A stretch of DNA of 64,000 bases from Ornithinibacillus bavariensis (GTDB taxonomy: Bacteria; Bacillota; Bacilli; Bacillales; Amphibacillaceae). Position 1 is the stretch's first letter. Each line of letters begins with the position of its first letter. The stretch lies in NCBI RefSeq assembly GCF_050433565.1, contig NZ_JBNPWZ010000001.1, positions 248,001 to 312,000 on the forward strand. The letters are read 5' to 3'. The position numbers were made by a program, and so were the translations under genes. This document shows, piece by piece, positions 33,266 to 41,986 of this stretch. The notes under the pieces are model-generated. The model was not told the origin of the DNA and searched no databases. It saw only the letters and a program-made list of their open reading frames with translations.

Positions 33266-34831
33266 TTAATATGAGCCCACCTTAACCGCAATATTAGAAT
33301 AACTCGTACAATAAAATATAAGCTTCCTAGATTCATACTTGTGAACAAATTCTCTATTCATCAGTTGTCTAACATTCACCTTCATATAATCGTTGTACCG
33401 AATGAAAATGGAATAATTTGCAGGTACTAGATCATTTAACTGATCTAAGGGAAACGTTATTATACCTTTACCATTTTCTTGGATTGATACAGGTAATACA
33501 AATTCATTATAAGCATTTTTTAAATCCCGAATTATTACGTCATTTATGTTATGAATGTGATCACCATATAACTCTACATATAGAAGGCAATGACTGCCTT
33601 TGCAGAAATAATCTGAAAAAGTGACATATAATGGTAAGGGAATATATTTATATTTTTCTTCTAGAAAAGGTACGACATGATATGGCTTATTATTCTTAAG
33701 GATAACTTGTTTTACCTTTTCTGCTTGATCCCAGTTCAGAAGTCTCGTAACCGTACTATACCTTCCTTCTCGAATAAGATTAAAAATAATCTTATGAATG
33801 GGCTGTATAAAATTCTCAGACAAATTATAGTTGAAGGTCTTAGTAGTCCTCAATATTTGCTTGAACTTCATATAGTAGAATAGCTTTAATTTCGTTTGTT
33901 GAAAATGTGGTGTAGTAAAAAGTCCCCTTAATAAGTCAAATTCATAAATTCGATTTATAATCATTTTTTCTAGTTCTAAATGATATTTTTGATTTAAAAT
34001 ATAACGAGCGACTTGAAGGTTATAATTAGTCTTCTGTAATATATTCGTTTGATTCGTTAAGCGAGTCTCCTTTGTTTCATTTAAGCGATTAACGTAATAA
34101 ATTGGTTTCGTTGTTGTAGAGATTGTTTCACATTTTGCCAATACATCCATGAAAAACTGTTTATCTTCTGCAAATTTCATTTCCGGAAACTGAATTTGTT
34201 TCTCTTTTATGAAACTTGTTCGGATCATTCTAGCCGTGGGACCAAGATGGTTAAAAATATGTGGGATGGAAATAGGAGATACACTTCTTCTTTCCTTACA
34301 ACATTGGTGCTCACCGATAATTCTGGTACCAGTGTTTTCCACCTTAATGGTTCTGCCTACAGCATAGGAGTCTCCTGTTTCCTCCAAAATTTCATATAAT
34401 ACCTGTAAGCCTCTTGGGTCCAGCCAATCATCGGCATCTAAAAAGGTGATATAAGGGGAACTTGCTAATTCGATACCAATATTACGAGGGAGTCCAGGTG
34501 ATCCAGAATTACAGTCCAATGTCACTACAGTTATATTTTGATATTTCCTTTGATAGTCTAGTAAAATCTCTTTCGATTGATCGGAGGAACAGTCATCTAT
34601 CAGTATGTACTCTATGTGGTGAAATCCGATTGATTGGTTAATAACAGACTCTATCGACTTAATTAAAAATTTTTCACCATTATAGACAGGGGTAATTACT
34701 GTAACCAAGTACTCCATCTTTGGGTCAGGTACCCGTTTATGGATTTCATAAGATGGTCTTTTTTTAGGATGACGGAAATTCATAAATAACATATTATCCA
34801 ACAAATTATATTTCTTAATCATTCTTATCAT
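33266..34831 (-). CDS. TarS-like family 2 glycosyltransferase (probable teichoic acid sugar transferase)
   Basis: A 521-residue GT2 enzyme. The catalytic domain (about 38-330) has VTVITPVYNGEKFL, LIDDCSSDQSKE, NSGSPGLPRNIGIELASS, TFLDADDWLDP and EDKQFFMDVL. The closest pattern I recall is S. aureus TarS/TarP (NSGGPGKPRNVAL, DSDDY, AEDQLF), which add GlcNAc to wall teichoic acid. The C-terminal part (about 380-521) is beta-rich, like the TarS C-terminal modules. No membrane helix is seen. It has its own terminator and a ribosome binding site AAGGAG. I infer WTA decoration; the sugar and linkage are unknown. Confidence 0.75.
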   Translation of the reverse strand: MIRMIKKYNLLDNMLFMNFRHPKKRPSYEIHKRVPDPKMEYLVTVITPVYNGEKFLIKSIESVINQSIGFHHIEYILIDDCSSDQSKEILLDYQRKYQNITVVTLDCNSGSPGLPRNIGIELASSPYITFLDADDWLDPRGLQVLYEILEETGDSYAVGRTIKVENTGTRIIGEHQCCKERRSVSPISIPHIFNHLGPTARMIRTSFIKEKQIQFPEMKFAEDKQFFMDVLAKCETISTTTKPIYYVNRLNETKETRLTNQTNILQKTNYNLQVARYILNQKYHLELEKMIINRIYEFDLLRGLFTTPHFQQTKLKLFYYMKFKQILRTTKTFNYNLSENFIQPIHKIIFNLIREGRYSTVTRLLNWDQAEKVKQVILKNNKPYHVVPFLEEKYKYIPLPLYVTFSDYFCKGSHCLLYVELYGDHIHNINDVIIRDLKNAYNEFVLPVSIQENGKGIITFPLDQLNDLVPANYSIFIRYNDYMKVNVRQLMNREFVHKYESRKLIFYCTSYSNIAVKVGSY

Positions 34832-35377
34832 TATTTTATAAAACTCCTTGTTTGGATTGGAATTTATCTCTAGTATGAACTAGATACTTGCCGAATATTC
34901 GGAGGGGGTGTTTGTACCTCTTCGATTTAGGTTAAAAATTTAGAGTCTACTCTGTAGAGAGGGAAATTATTCCAATAAACCTAGGGGAGAACCGAGAAAA
35001 AAGAATAAATTACTACACATGTGTATGAGTTTTTTTCTATTGCATTTCATATTGGAGAATTTCTTGAACGACAAAATAATCTAGAAAATAAACTGAATTG
35101 CAGAGTTGTTTATCCGAAGTATTATAATATCTATTTAGTTATGGTTTTGAATCACTTCTATCAGTAATGGAATAGTAAGTATTTAATAAATCCTCTTCAA
35201 GATTATTTGGTGTTTATTTAGTTTCAAGTTGGTTGTGGTAAATTACAAATTCTGTCTGTTATTTTTTATGTCATATTTCGTGAAATCGTGGAAAAGCAGC
35301 GTCAGTATAATAAGGATGCCTTGAAGAGCATTAGAAGATATTAACGGTATAGGTAGGGGATAAGCAGTTTTGAATAA
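34832..35377. other. Intergenic region of about 550 bases, no gene seen
   Basis: It lies upstream of the TarS-like gene and downstream of a chemoreceptor, both on the minus strand. It is AT-rich and holds no frame with a convincing start. It should carry the promoter for the gene ending at 33266, but I could not place it. Confidence 0.5.
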
Positions 35378-35415
35378 AATAGGCTCTACAGAGGGTTCGC
35401 TCTGTGGAGCCTATT
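35378..35415 (-). terminator. Terminator of the second single-Cache chemoreceptor
   Basis: Arms at 35378-35393 and 35400-35415 pair over 16 positions with one mismatch around a 6-nt loop. On the minus strand it is followed by TTTTATTC. Confidence 0.9.
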
Positions 35416-35468
35416 TGTATTAATATCTATTAAACTCTAAAGTGGTTGTGAACAGAGGAATAGGTTCC

Positions 35469-37223
35469 CTACAATTTAAAGTGTCGCACTAATTCATTCA
35501 ATTCCTCTGCTAATTTTGAAAGTTGCTCAGAACTTTCTGCTACCTCTATCATAATACTGCTTGTCTGTTGGGATGATGCAGAAGTTTGTTCCACGCCAGC
35601 AGCAGACTCTTCGGAAATGGATGCAATTTCTTCGATGGAGCTATGCATTTCTTGCGTACTAGCTTCAATATCAGACAAATTCTCTGTTATCTTTGTTATG
35701 TTATTTGCCATTTCTGTTACAGATTCACTAATCATATTAAAAGTTCTACCAGTAGAGTCAATTTTGCTTGTTCCTTGTTTAACTTCTTGATAGCCATTCT
35801 GCAATGACTCGGCAACAACACTAGATTCATTTTGTATATTCGTTACTATATCCGTTATATCAGTCACTGAAACGGATACCTGTTCTGCAAGTTTCCTAAC
35901 TTCATCTGCTACTACGGCAAATCCTTTACCATGTTCTCCAGCCCGTGCAGCTTCAATCGCAGCATTCAATGCAAGCAGATTTGTTTGTTCCGCAACATCT
36001 TTAATTACTGTTACAAGATTAGAGATTTGTTGGGACTGTTTGTCCAGCCCTTGTACCTTATGAACAGCATCTTGTACAATTTGGTCAATTTTATTCATTT
36101 GTAAAGTGGACTCTTTCATTAGTTGTGAGCCTTCATTAGTCATCGTTAAGACTTCTTTAGAACTGTCTTCAACTCGACTACCATTCTCATTTGCTTCTTG
36201 TACTTTGATTGCAAATGTACTCATAGATGATGCTAAATCACTTGCACTATTTGCCTGAGTTTCTGTTCCCGATGCTAGCTCTTGCATTGTCACCGCTACT
36301 TGCTCAGATCCAGCCTTTACCTCATTAGCTGATTGGGTTAACTCTTCACTATGACTTGTTAAGGTCTCTGAAGACTTAGAAACATTTTCCATTACCTTCT
36401 TCAAGCTAGATTGCAATTGATTTGTAGCATTCCCTAATTGACCGATCTCATCTTTAGTTTTAATCTGTAACTCTTCTTGAGTCAGGTCACCACTTGAAAG
36501 GACCATCATGTGCTCGGAGACCTTTTTGATAGGTTTGGAAATATTATTGGCAAATAACCAAACAACAATTATACCAACAAGTAATGCAATTCCTTCCACA
36601 ATCAAAATTACTTTTAATAAATCATTTGCAGGTTTATTGAAATCCATCATGTAGGTTCCCGCTACAACAGTCCAGCCCCAATTTGAATCCTTTTGGGAAT
36701 AGGAGACTTTTGGTTTAATTTGATTTTCATTTCCAGGTAGAGGCCAGTCAAAATAGGTCAATCCCCCACCGTTTTGTGCTTGTTTTATAATTTCCTGGGT
36801 GGACTTGATACCATTCGGATCCTCTGAATCCCAGCTATTTTGACCCTCTAATTTAGGATGAGCAATCTGGTTGCCTTCATCATCCAGAATAAAAATATAG
36901 CCATTTTCTCCTAAATCAATATTCGTATTGATTGGCCGAGTCCCATCTGCCTGTTTTTCTCCCAATACTAATATCTTCACACGTTCCTGGGCTTCATCTA
37001 ATGACAATTTACCCATTTCCACCTCTGCATTCAAGGCTTCTATCATTCCAATAGTCATTTCAACACTGTTTTTTAAGTTTGTTGCGCCAAGATCATTTAA
37101 ACTGTTTTCACTTTTTTGATAACTAAATATACCTAATACTGCTAATGGTGTTAATAATAGCATTACTGAAACAAGAATCAATTTCGATTTAATAGAATTA
37201 AAATTGATTTTCAAGTTCTTCAT
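35469..37223 (-). CDS. Methyl-accepting chemotaxis protein with single-Cache sensor (paralogue)
   Basis: A 584-residue chemoreceptor with the same architecture as the one at 12256-14016: helix, extracellular single-Cache domain (LGENGYIFILDDEG, WGWTVVAGTYMMDF), helix, HAMP and signalling domain (DVAEQTNLLALNAAIEAARAG). The ATG at 37223 follows GTAGGTGC; a TTG frame from 37241 starts just before this site and is less likely. The two proteins are nearly collinear and share both the KSKL/KKKL start and the LVRHFKL/LVNRFKL end, so they are recent duplicates. Ligand-binding regions differ more than signalling regions, which suggests related but distinct ligands. Confidence 0.95.
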   Translation of the reverse strand: MKNLKINFNSIKSKLILVSVMLLLTPLAVLGIFSYQKSENSLNDLGATNLKNSVEMTIGMIEALNAEVEMGKLSLDEAQERVKILVLGEKQADGTRPINTNIDLGENGYIFILDDEGNQIAHPKLEGQNSWDSEDPNGIKSTQEIIKQAQNGGGLTYFDWPLPGNENQIKPKVSYSQKDSNWGWTVVAGTYMMDFNKPANDLLKVILIVEGIALLVGIIVVWLFANNISKPIKKVSEHMMVLSSGDLTQEELQIKTKDEIGQLGNATNQLQSSLKKVMENVSKSSETLTSHSEELTQSANEVKAGSEQVAVTMQELASGTETQANSASDLASSMSTFAIKVQEANENGSRVEDSSKEVLTMTNEGSQLMKESTLQMNKIDQIVQDAVHKVQGLDKQSQQISNLVTVIKDVAEQTNLLALNAAIEAARAGEHGKGFAVVADEVRKLAEQVSVSVTDITDIVTNIQNESSVVAESLQNGYQEVKQGTSKIDSTGRTFNMISESVTEMANNITKITENLSDIEASTQEMHSSIEEIASISEESAAGVEQTSASSQQTSSIMIEVAESSEQLSKLAEELNELVRHFKL

Positions 37224-37459
37224 TTTGCACCTACTTGTCAATTTTTTTATGTATATAGTTGGAAAGGACTCTATCTAAGGCATCGTATATCTGACCAACT
37301 AGGTCTATATTACTATAAACCAAGATAATTATACAGAGTTTTACAAAATTTAACAAGATGAAAATGAAACAAGTTCTTCTCTATTTGGTAAAGGGTGAAA
37401 TCTGTCGAGAGTCAGCGTTCCTACTTGAAAAATGATGTGAAGGAGTTTATAATACAAAT

Positions 37460-37480
37460 GTACAGTATATTGTATTTTGT
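37460..37480 (+). promoter_or_regulatory. Probable YhfZ operator 1
   Basis: A 21-bp site containing TACAGTATATTGTATT. It matches a site at 43217-43237 in the reverse orientation at 18 of 21 positions. It has an inverted TACA/TGTA core. It lies about 35 bases upstream of the -35 element of the yhfZ promoter, a position that would suit an activator or looping. Confidence 0.65.
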
Positions 37481-37515
37481 TCTTAGTGAGAAGGTTAGGA
37501 TTCCTGTGGTGGCCA

Positions 37516-37544
37516 TTGATTTCCCTTATGTAAACGCTTATAAT
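37516..37544 (+). promoter_or_regulatory. Sigma-A promoter of the yhfZ-php-yhfS-yhfW-yhfX unit
   Basis: TTGATT (37516-37521) and TATAAT (37539-37544) are separated by exactly 17 bases, about 40 bases before the yhfZ start codon. Confidence 0.75.
37529..37542 (+). promoter_or_regulatory. cre box (CcpA site) over the yhfZ promoter
   Basis: TGTAAACGCTTATA matches the cre consensus TGWAARCGYTWWCW at 13 of 14 positions. It covers the spacer and part of the -10 element, a position where CcpA would repress. Confidence 0.75.
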
Positions 37545-37581
37545 AAGTGTACAAAAAATAGTATTTTGAGTTGAGGTATCG

Positions 37582-38514
37582 ATGACAATGTGGGAAAAGT
37601 TATATTCTAAAAACGGGCTAACAGCTAAAAATATTGCAAAGGAATTGTTAGATGTTGAGATTGGGGAAAAGATTCCAAGAGTAGCCGATTATAGTGAAAA
37701 ATTATCGATTGGTAGAGGAACAGTTCAAATAGCCCTTGGATTATTAGAAGAGTTAAAGGCGATTAGATTAGAAGCGCGGGGGCATCTAGGTACGTTTTTA
37801 ATTGATAAGGATATTGAGCTATTACAAGAAATTGCTGGTATATCGCCATTAATTGGAACGATGCCACTTCCATACTCAAGAAAATATGAAGGGTTAGCAA
37901 CTGGTATGGTTGAGGCTTTTGAAAATGCTGGTAAAAAGATAAATTTATCGTATATGCGTGGTGGATTAAACCGGATTGAAGCAGTTAGAACAAAGCGCAG
38001 TGACTTTGCAATTGTATCGAAATTAACAGCAAATAATAGCCTAGAGAAATATCCCGGTTTACAGGTGATGAAGCGATTAGGGGCGAATAGTTATGTTTCA
38101 GCACATAAAGTTTTCCTAGCTGATTCGGAGGAAGACAGTATACGCAATGGCATGAGAATTGGTGTCGATATGGATTCACCTGACCAGAAGGAATTGACCT
38201 TCAGTGAGTTTAAGGGGATGGATGTCGAATATGTCTATATCAATTATATGCAGCTTTTTGACATGCTACAGACTAAGCAAATAGATGCAGCTGTATGGAG
38301 TATGGATGATAAGCGGTTGAAGCAAATGTTTACGTTTGTTGACTTTAAATCAGAGGAAGCAAGAAAAACCTCAAAGGACACATCTGAAGCAGTTATTGTT
38401 ATTGATGGCGCTAGAAAAGAAGAAATAGTAGATAAATGGGGAACTGTTGCAAATGAGGATATCCTCTCCATTCAAAATCAAGTAGAAGAAGGTACGAAAA
38501 TACCTAGATATTAA
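37582..38514 (+). CDS. yhfZ: YhfZ-like transcriptional regulator (GntR-type helix-turn-helix)
   Basis: A 310-residue regulator. An N-terminal winged helix-turn-helix (about 10-75) has KIPRVADYSEKLSIGRGTVQIALGLLEE, as in GntR proteins. The remainder resembles a periplasmic-binding-protein-like effector domain, as in E. coli YhfZ. It opens a cluster of yhf homologues and likely senses the pathway substrate. Candidate sites at 37460-37480 and 43217-43237 flank the two transcription units. The start follows GAGGTATCG; a second in-frame ATG lies two codons on. Confidence 0.85.
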   Translation: MTMWEKLYSKNGLTAKNIAKELLDVEIGEKIPRVADYSEKLSIGRGTVQIALGLLEELKAIRLEARGHLGTFLIDKDIELLQEIAGISPLIGTMPLPYSRKYEGLATGMVEAFENAGKKINLSYMRGGLNRIEAVRTKRSDFAIVSKLTANNSLEKYPGLQVMKRLGANSYVSAHKVFLADSEEDSIRNGMRIGVDMDSPDQKELTFSEFKGMDVEYVYINYMQLFDMLQTKQIDAAVWSMDDKRLKQMFTFVDFKSEEARKTSKDTSEAVIVIDGARKEEIVDKWGTVANEDILSIQNQVEEGTKIPRY

Positions 38515-38585
38515 AAAAATTCTTTGCCAAGTAATCTAGTAATCTATTAGATTGCTACTTAACGTTTCAACTGAAAAGGAAAAGA

Positions 38586-39470
38586 GTGAGAGATATGTTA
38601 CTAGAGGGAATAACGTATATGCATGAGCATACGACAATAGATCTTTCTGAAGTAAAGCGCAATGAGGATTGTCAGCTTGATGTTTATGAAGAGACCGTCA
38701 AAGAATATAAGAAATTGTATTCGAAGGGCGTACGTAATATTGTGGATGTAACGAATTTTGGTATGGGTAGAAACATCCCATTTGTTCAAAGGGTTGCTGA
38801 GGAGAGTGGCATTAATATTATTCATGCTACTGGATTTTATCAGGAAAAATTTTATCCAATTCAGGTTTTCAGAGAAACGAAGGAAGAACTAGCAGAGCGC
38901 ATGATTCGTGAAATACAGGAAGGAATTAAGGGGACAGATGTAAAAGCACAAATTATTGGTGAAATTGGTACCAGCCACAATGCATGGACTGAGGCAGAAC
39001 GTAAGGTTTTCGAAGCAGTAGTAATTGCTCACAAGGAAACCAATAAGCCAATAACAACGCATACTTCCTTAGGTACATTAGGACATGAGCAAGTTGCCTT
39101 TTTCAAGGAAAATGGGGTTGATTTAAATCGAGTAATAATTGGGCATGTTGATTTAACAGGGGATGCTGATTATATCATTCATATGCTTCGAGAAGGAGCC
39201 TATGTAGAATTTGATACGATTGGAAAAGAAAATTACATGCCAGATCAAGTTCGTGCCGATATTTTGAAACAAATTCAGGAGCTTGGCTACATCGATAAAG
39301 TAGTACTATCTATGGATATTACGAGAAAGTCACACCTAGAGTACAAAGGTGGTCTAGGTTATTCCTATTTATTAGACACCTTTATTCCAATCCTCGAAAG
39401 AACTGGTATTACCGATGAATCAATTGAAAAGCTATTAATGAGGAACCCAATCACATTTTTTGCAGGTTAA
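38586..39470 (+). CDS. php: Php/YhfV-like phosphotriesterase-homology hydrolase
   Basis: A 294-residue amidohydrolase-superfamily enzyme. It has metal-binding MHEHTTID near the start, IGEIGTS (Glu where many relatives have a carboxylated Lys, as in E. coli Php), TTHTSLG, IGHVDL and SMDITRKSH with the catalytic-type Asp. Members hydrolyse lactones, phosphoesters or amides through two metal ions; the natural substrate of this subgroup is not known to me. GTG at 38586 after AAAAGGAAAA is chosen; ATG at 38595 is possible. It follows yhfZ by 71 bases, which contain an imperfect hairpin. Confidence 0.88.
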   Translation: MRDMLLEGITYMHEHTTIDLSEVKRNEDCQLDVYEETVKEYKKLYSKGVRNIVDVTNFGMGRNIPFVQRVAEESGINIIHATGFYQEKFYPIQVFRETKEELAERMIREIQEGIKGTDVKAQIIGEIGTSHNAWTEAERKVFEAVVIAHKETNKPITTHTSLGTLGHEQVAFFKENGVDLNRVIIGHVDLTGDADYIIHMLREGAYVEFDTIGKENYMPDQVRADILKQIQELGYIDKVVLSMDITRKSHLEYKGGLGYSYLLDTFIPILERTGITDESIEKLLMRNPITFFAG

Positions 39471-39631
39471 CTGGCTGAAAGACCCTTAACGAGAAGAATT
39501 TAAAAGAAATCGAGAAATCGCAAGTGGGACTTTGGCAGCAAGTAAACGCTAGATTCGTTTACTAACATTCAGTGGGGAGGAAGGGAAACCCTATTGAATG
39601 AGGTTTCACTTTATGAAAGGTAGGTGGCAGG
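39471..39631 (+). promoter_or_regulatory. Intercistronic region with two hairpins
   Basis: Between php and yhfS, AGTAAACG and CGTTTACT form an 8-bp stem at about 39540-39562. CATTCA/TGAATG with an inner AGGG/CCCT forms a second at about 39566-39601. Neither has a T-tract, so they look like mRNA stability or processing elements, not terminators. Confidence 0.4.
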
Positions 39632-40732
39632 ATGGAAACAACACCATTAGAAAGTATTTCTTTGGAGCAGGCACAGGCGAAACAATTTGCACTAGTCGAT
39701 GTCATTACGAGACATTTTCAAGGCAATGAAATTTTGTCACTTGGTGACCTAGGTGTCGTCAAAGGATTAAATAAACCAACCTATACGAAGAAAGTAGAGG
39801 AGGTTCTTGCTGAATTTTTTGGTGCGGAAAAAGCAAAATTAGTTCGTGGTGCAGGAACTGGTGCACTACGATTCGGATTTATGAGCATTTTAAAACCGGG
39901 TGAAAAAATACTAGTGCATGAAGCACCAATTTATCCAACTAGTAAAACGACAATAGAATCGATGGGAATTGGTGCGGTTTATGCTGATTTCCATAAGAAA
40001 GATGCGATTGAAAAGGTAATCCTTGAAAATCCCGAACTAAAAGGCGTGTTAATTCAATATACCCGTCAAAAGATAGATGATCATTATGATATGGGAAAGA
40101 CCATCGAATACATTAAATCGTTAAACCCTTCCTTACCAATCATTACGGATGACAATTATGCAGCAATGAAGGTCGAAAAAGTTGGAGTACAGCATGGAGC
40201 AGATTTATCTACATTTTCATTGTTTAAGTTATTAGGTCCTGAGGGTATTGGATTAATCATAGGGAAAGCAGCTCTAGTAGATAAAATCGAGAAATTTAAC
40301 TACTCGGGAGGAAGCCAGGTCCAAGGCCATGAGGCAATGGAAGCATTACGAGGCTTGATTTATGCACCAGTCATGCTGGCAACGCAAGCACAGGTAAATG
40401 ATCAATTAGTAAACAGACTAAATCAAGGTGAAGTGCCTGGGGTGAAGAAAGCATTTTTAGCCAATGCACAATCAAAGGTATTATTGGTCGAGCTTGAAGA
40501 GCCAATAGCCGAGTGTGTACTGGAGCATGCGATGGAGCTTGGTGCAGCGCCAAACCCGATTGGAGCAGAATCGAAGTATGAATTTGTTCCGATGTTCTAC
40601 CGAGTCTCGGGAACATTTTTAGCAGCAGATCCGTCCCTTGCAAAGAAAATGATCCGAATTAATCCATTACGAAGTGGTCCCGATACCATTATCCGAATTC
40701 TAGCAGACAGCATACATCAAGCAAAGAAATAG
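39632..40732 (+). CDS. yhfS: YhfS-like PLP-dependent aminotransferase-fold enzyme
   Basis: A 366-residue fold-type I PLP enzyme. A glycine-rich PLP phosphate region is at about residues 70-80 (VRGAGTGALRFGF), an Asp in the PLP-ring position is in ITDDNYAAMK, and the Schiff-base Lys is probably in STFSLFKLLGPEGIGLIIG. It matches the E. coli YhfS family, whose reaction is not established to my knowledge; related enzymes are aminotransferases, lyases and Cys/Sec enzymes. It has its own ribosome binding site GGTAGGTGG. The following gene starts 22 bases after its end. Confidence 0.85.
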   Translation: METTPLESISLEQAQAKQFALVDVITRHFQGNEILSLGDLGVVKGLNKPTYTKKVEEVLAEFFGAEKAKLVRGAGTGALRFGFMSILKPGEKILVHEAPIYPTSKTTIESMGIGAVYADFHKKDAIEKVILENPELKGVLIQYTRQKIDDHYDMGKTIEYIKSLNPSLPIITDDNYAAMKVEKVGVQHGADLSTFSLFKLLGPEGIGLIIGKAALVDKIEKFNYSGGSQVQGHEAMEALRGLIYAPVMLATQAQVNDQLVNRLNQGEVPGVKKAFLANAQSKVLLVELEEPIAECVLEHAMELGAAPNPIGAESKYEFVPMFYRVSGTFLAADPSLAKKMIRINPLRSGPDTIIRILADSIHQAKK

Positions 40733-40754
40733 TCGAAGCATAGAGGAGAGGGAC

Positions 40755-41972
40755 ATGATGAGTAGAAGAGTAATCATATTAATATTAGATAGCTTGGGTG
40801 TCGGATATATGGAGGACGCAAAGGACTATCATCCACAGGACATTGGCGCCAATACTTTCTATCATATAATAGATAAAGTTCCAACCATAAAGATTCCTAC
40901 CTTCGAAAAGCTGGGAATCAATAAGATTATTAATCATCCAACATTACAAACTATCGACAATCCGAGTGCTAGCTATGGATGTTTAAATTTAATGCATAAC
41001 GGTGCGGATAGCTTTGAGGGACATAATGAAATCATGGGTACCAAGCCGAAGAAAACCTATATGGCTCCATTTAGTGACAATATTGATGAGGTAAAGGATT
41101 CATTAGAGAACAGAGGCTATAACGTTAAAATTCCAAATGAAGATTTACCATATTTACTAGTGAATGACCTAGTCATTGTCGCAGATAATATTGAAACAGA
41201 TTATGGACAAATTTATAATGTTAGCGCTCCTTTAGATTATATTCCATTTGATGAGGTTCTTAAAATTGGTCAGGCTGTCCGTGAAACAGTTAAGGTCAAT
41301 CGGGTCATTGCCCTTGGTGGAGAAAATGTTACACCAGAGCATTTACAGGAATCGGTTGAGAGGCGCGAGGATGGTCTAGTTGGTGTAAACTCACCGAAGT
41401 CAAATGTATATAAACGGGGATATCAAGTGCGACATTTAGGATTTGGTATAACACCAGATTATCAATTACCAACCTTAGCTAAGAAAGCAGGATTGGAAGT
41501 GTCACTTATCGGGAAGATGCAGGATGTCATTTTTTGTGAAGGAGCTCGAAAGTTCCCTGGTGTCGATACGGAACAAGTAATGAAAGATATCATTAGTGAG
41601 ATGGACCATGTGGAACACGGTGTAATAGCAGCTACGGTTCAGGAAACAGACCTAGCAGGCCATGCACAAAATCCTGAACGTTATGCAAACCGAATTGAGC
41701 TAGTGGATCAGTATATACCTGCACTGCTTGAAAAGATGACCGATGAAGATTTACTAATTATGAGCGCAGATCATGGTAATGATCCAACAATCGGACATAA
41801 TCAGCATACAAGAGAAAAAACGTATTTACTTGCTTATCAAAATACGGCTAGGTCAGTAGCCATCGGAGAAAGAGATACACTCTCTGATATTGCTGCGACT
41901 GGCGCGGATTATTTAGGACTAGATAGAACGGAAAATGGCACGTCATTTCTTCCTTTACTTGAGAAGAAATAG
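40755..41972 (+). CDS. yhfW: YhfW-like phosphopentomutase-family enzyme
   Basis: A 405-residue enzyme of the alkaline-phosphatase superfamily, phosphopentomutase branch. Metal ligands are seen in ILILDSLGVGYMEDAKD, DIGANTF and SADHGNDPTIGHNQHTREK. In classical phosphopentomutase (DeoB) the phosphorylated residue is Thr in a KDTMTGHWE motif; here the region reads NGADSFEGHNEIMG, with Ser at that position. So it is likely a phosphosugar mutase of altered specificity rather than DeoB. No nucleoside catabolism genes are nearby. Starts after GAGGAGAGGGAC; the second Met one codon on is also possible. Confidence 0.87.
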   Translation: MMSRRVIILILDSLGVGYMEDAKDYHPQDIGANTFYHIIDKVPTIKIPTFEKLGINKIINHPTLQTIDNPSASYGCLNLMHNGADSFEGHNEIMGTKPKKTYMAPFSDNIDEVKDSLENRGYNVKIPNEDLPYLLVNDLVIVADNIETDYGQIYNVSAPLDYIPFDEVLKIGQAVRETVKVNRVIALGGENVTPEHLQESVERREDGLVGVNSPKSNVYKRGYQVRHLGFGITPDYQLPTLAKKAGLEVSLIGKMQDVIFCEGARKFPGVDTEQVMKDIISEMDHVEHGVIAATVQETDLAGHAQNPERYANRIELVDQYIPALLEKMTDEDLLIMSADHGNDPTIGHNQHTREKTYLLAYQNTARSVAIGERDTLSDIAATGADYLGLDRTENGTSFLPLLEKK

Positions 41973-41986
41973 AAAGGAGAGAGACT

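Noticed and set aside
14139..34831. Genomic island or prophage covering the teichoic acid region
   Set aside because: No integrase, attachment-site repeat, tRNA or transposase is visible; base composition looks similar apart from AT-rich glycosyltransferase genes, which is common for such loci.
39540..39562. Third cre box inside the yhf cluster
   Set aside because: AGTAAACGCTAGAT matches the consensus only in its left half and is better explained as the arm of a hairpin.
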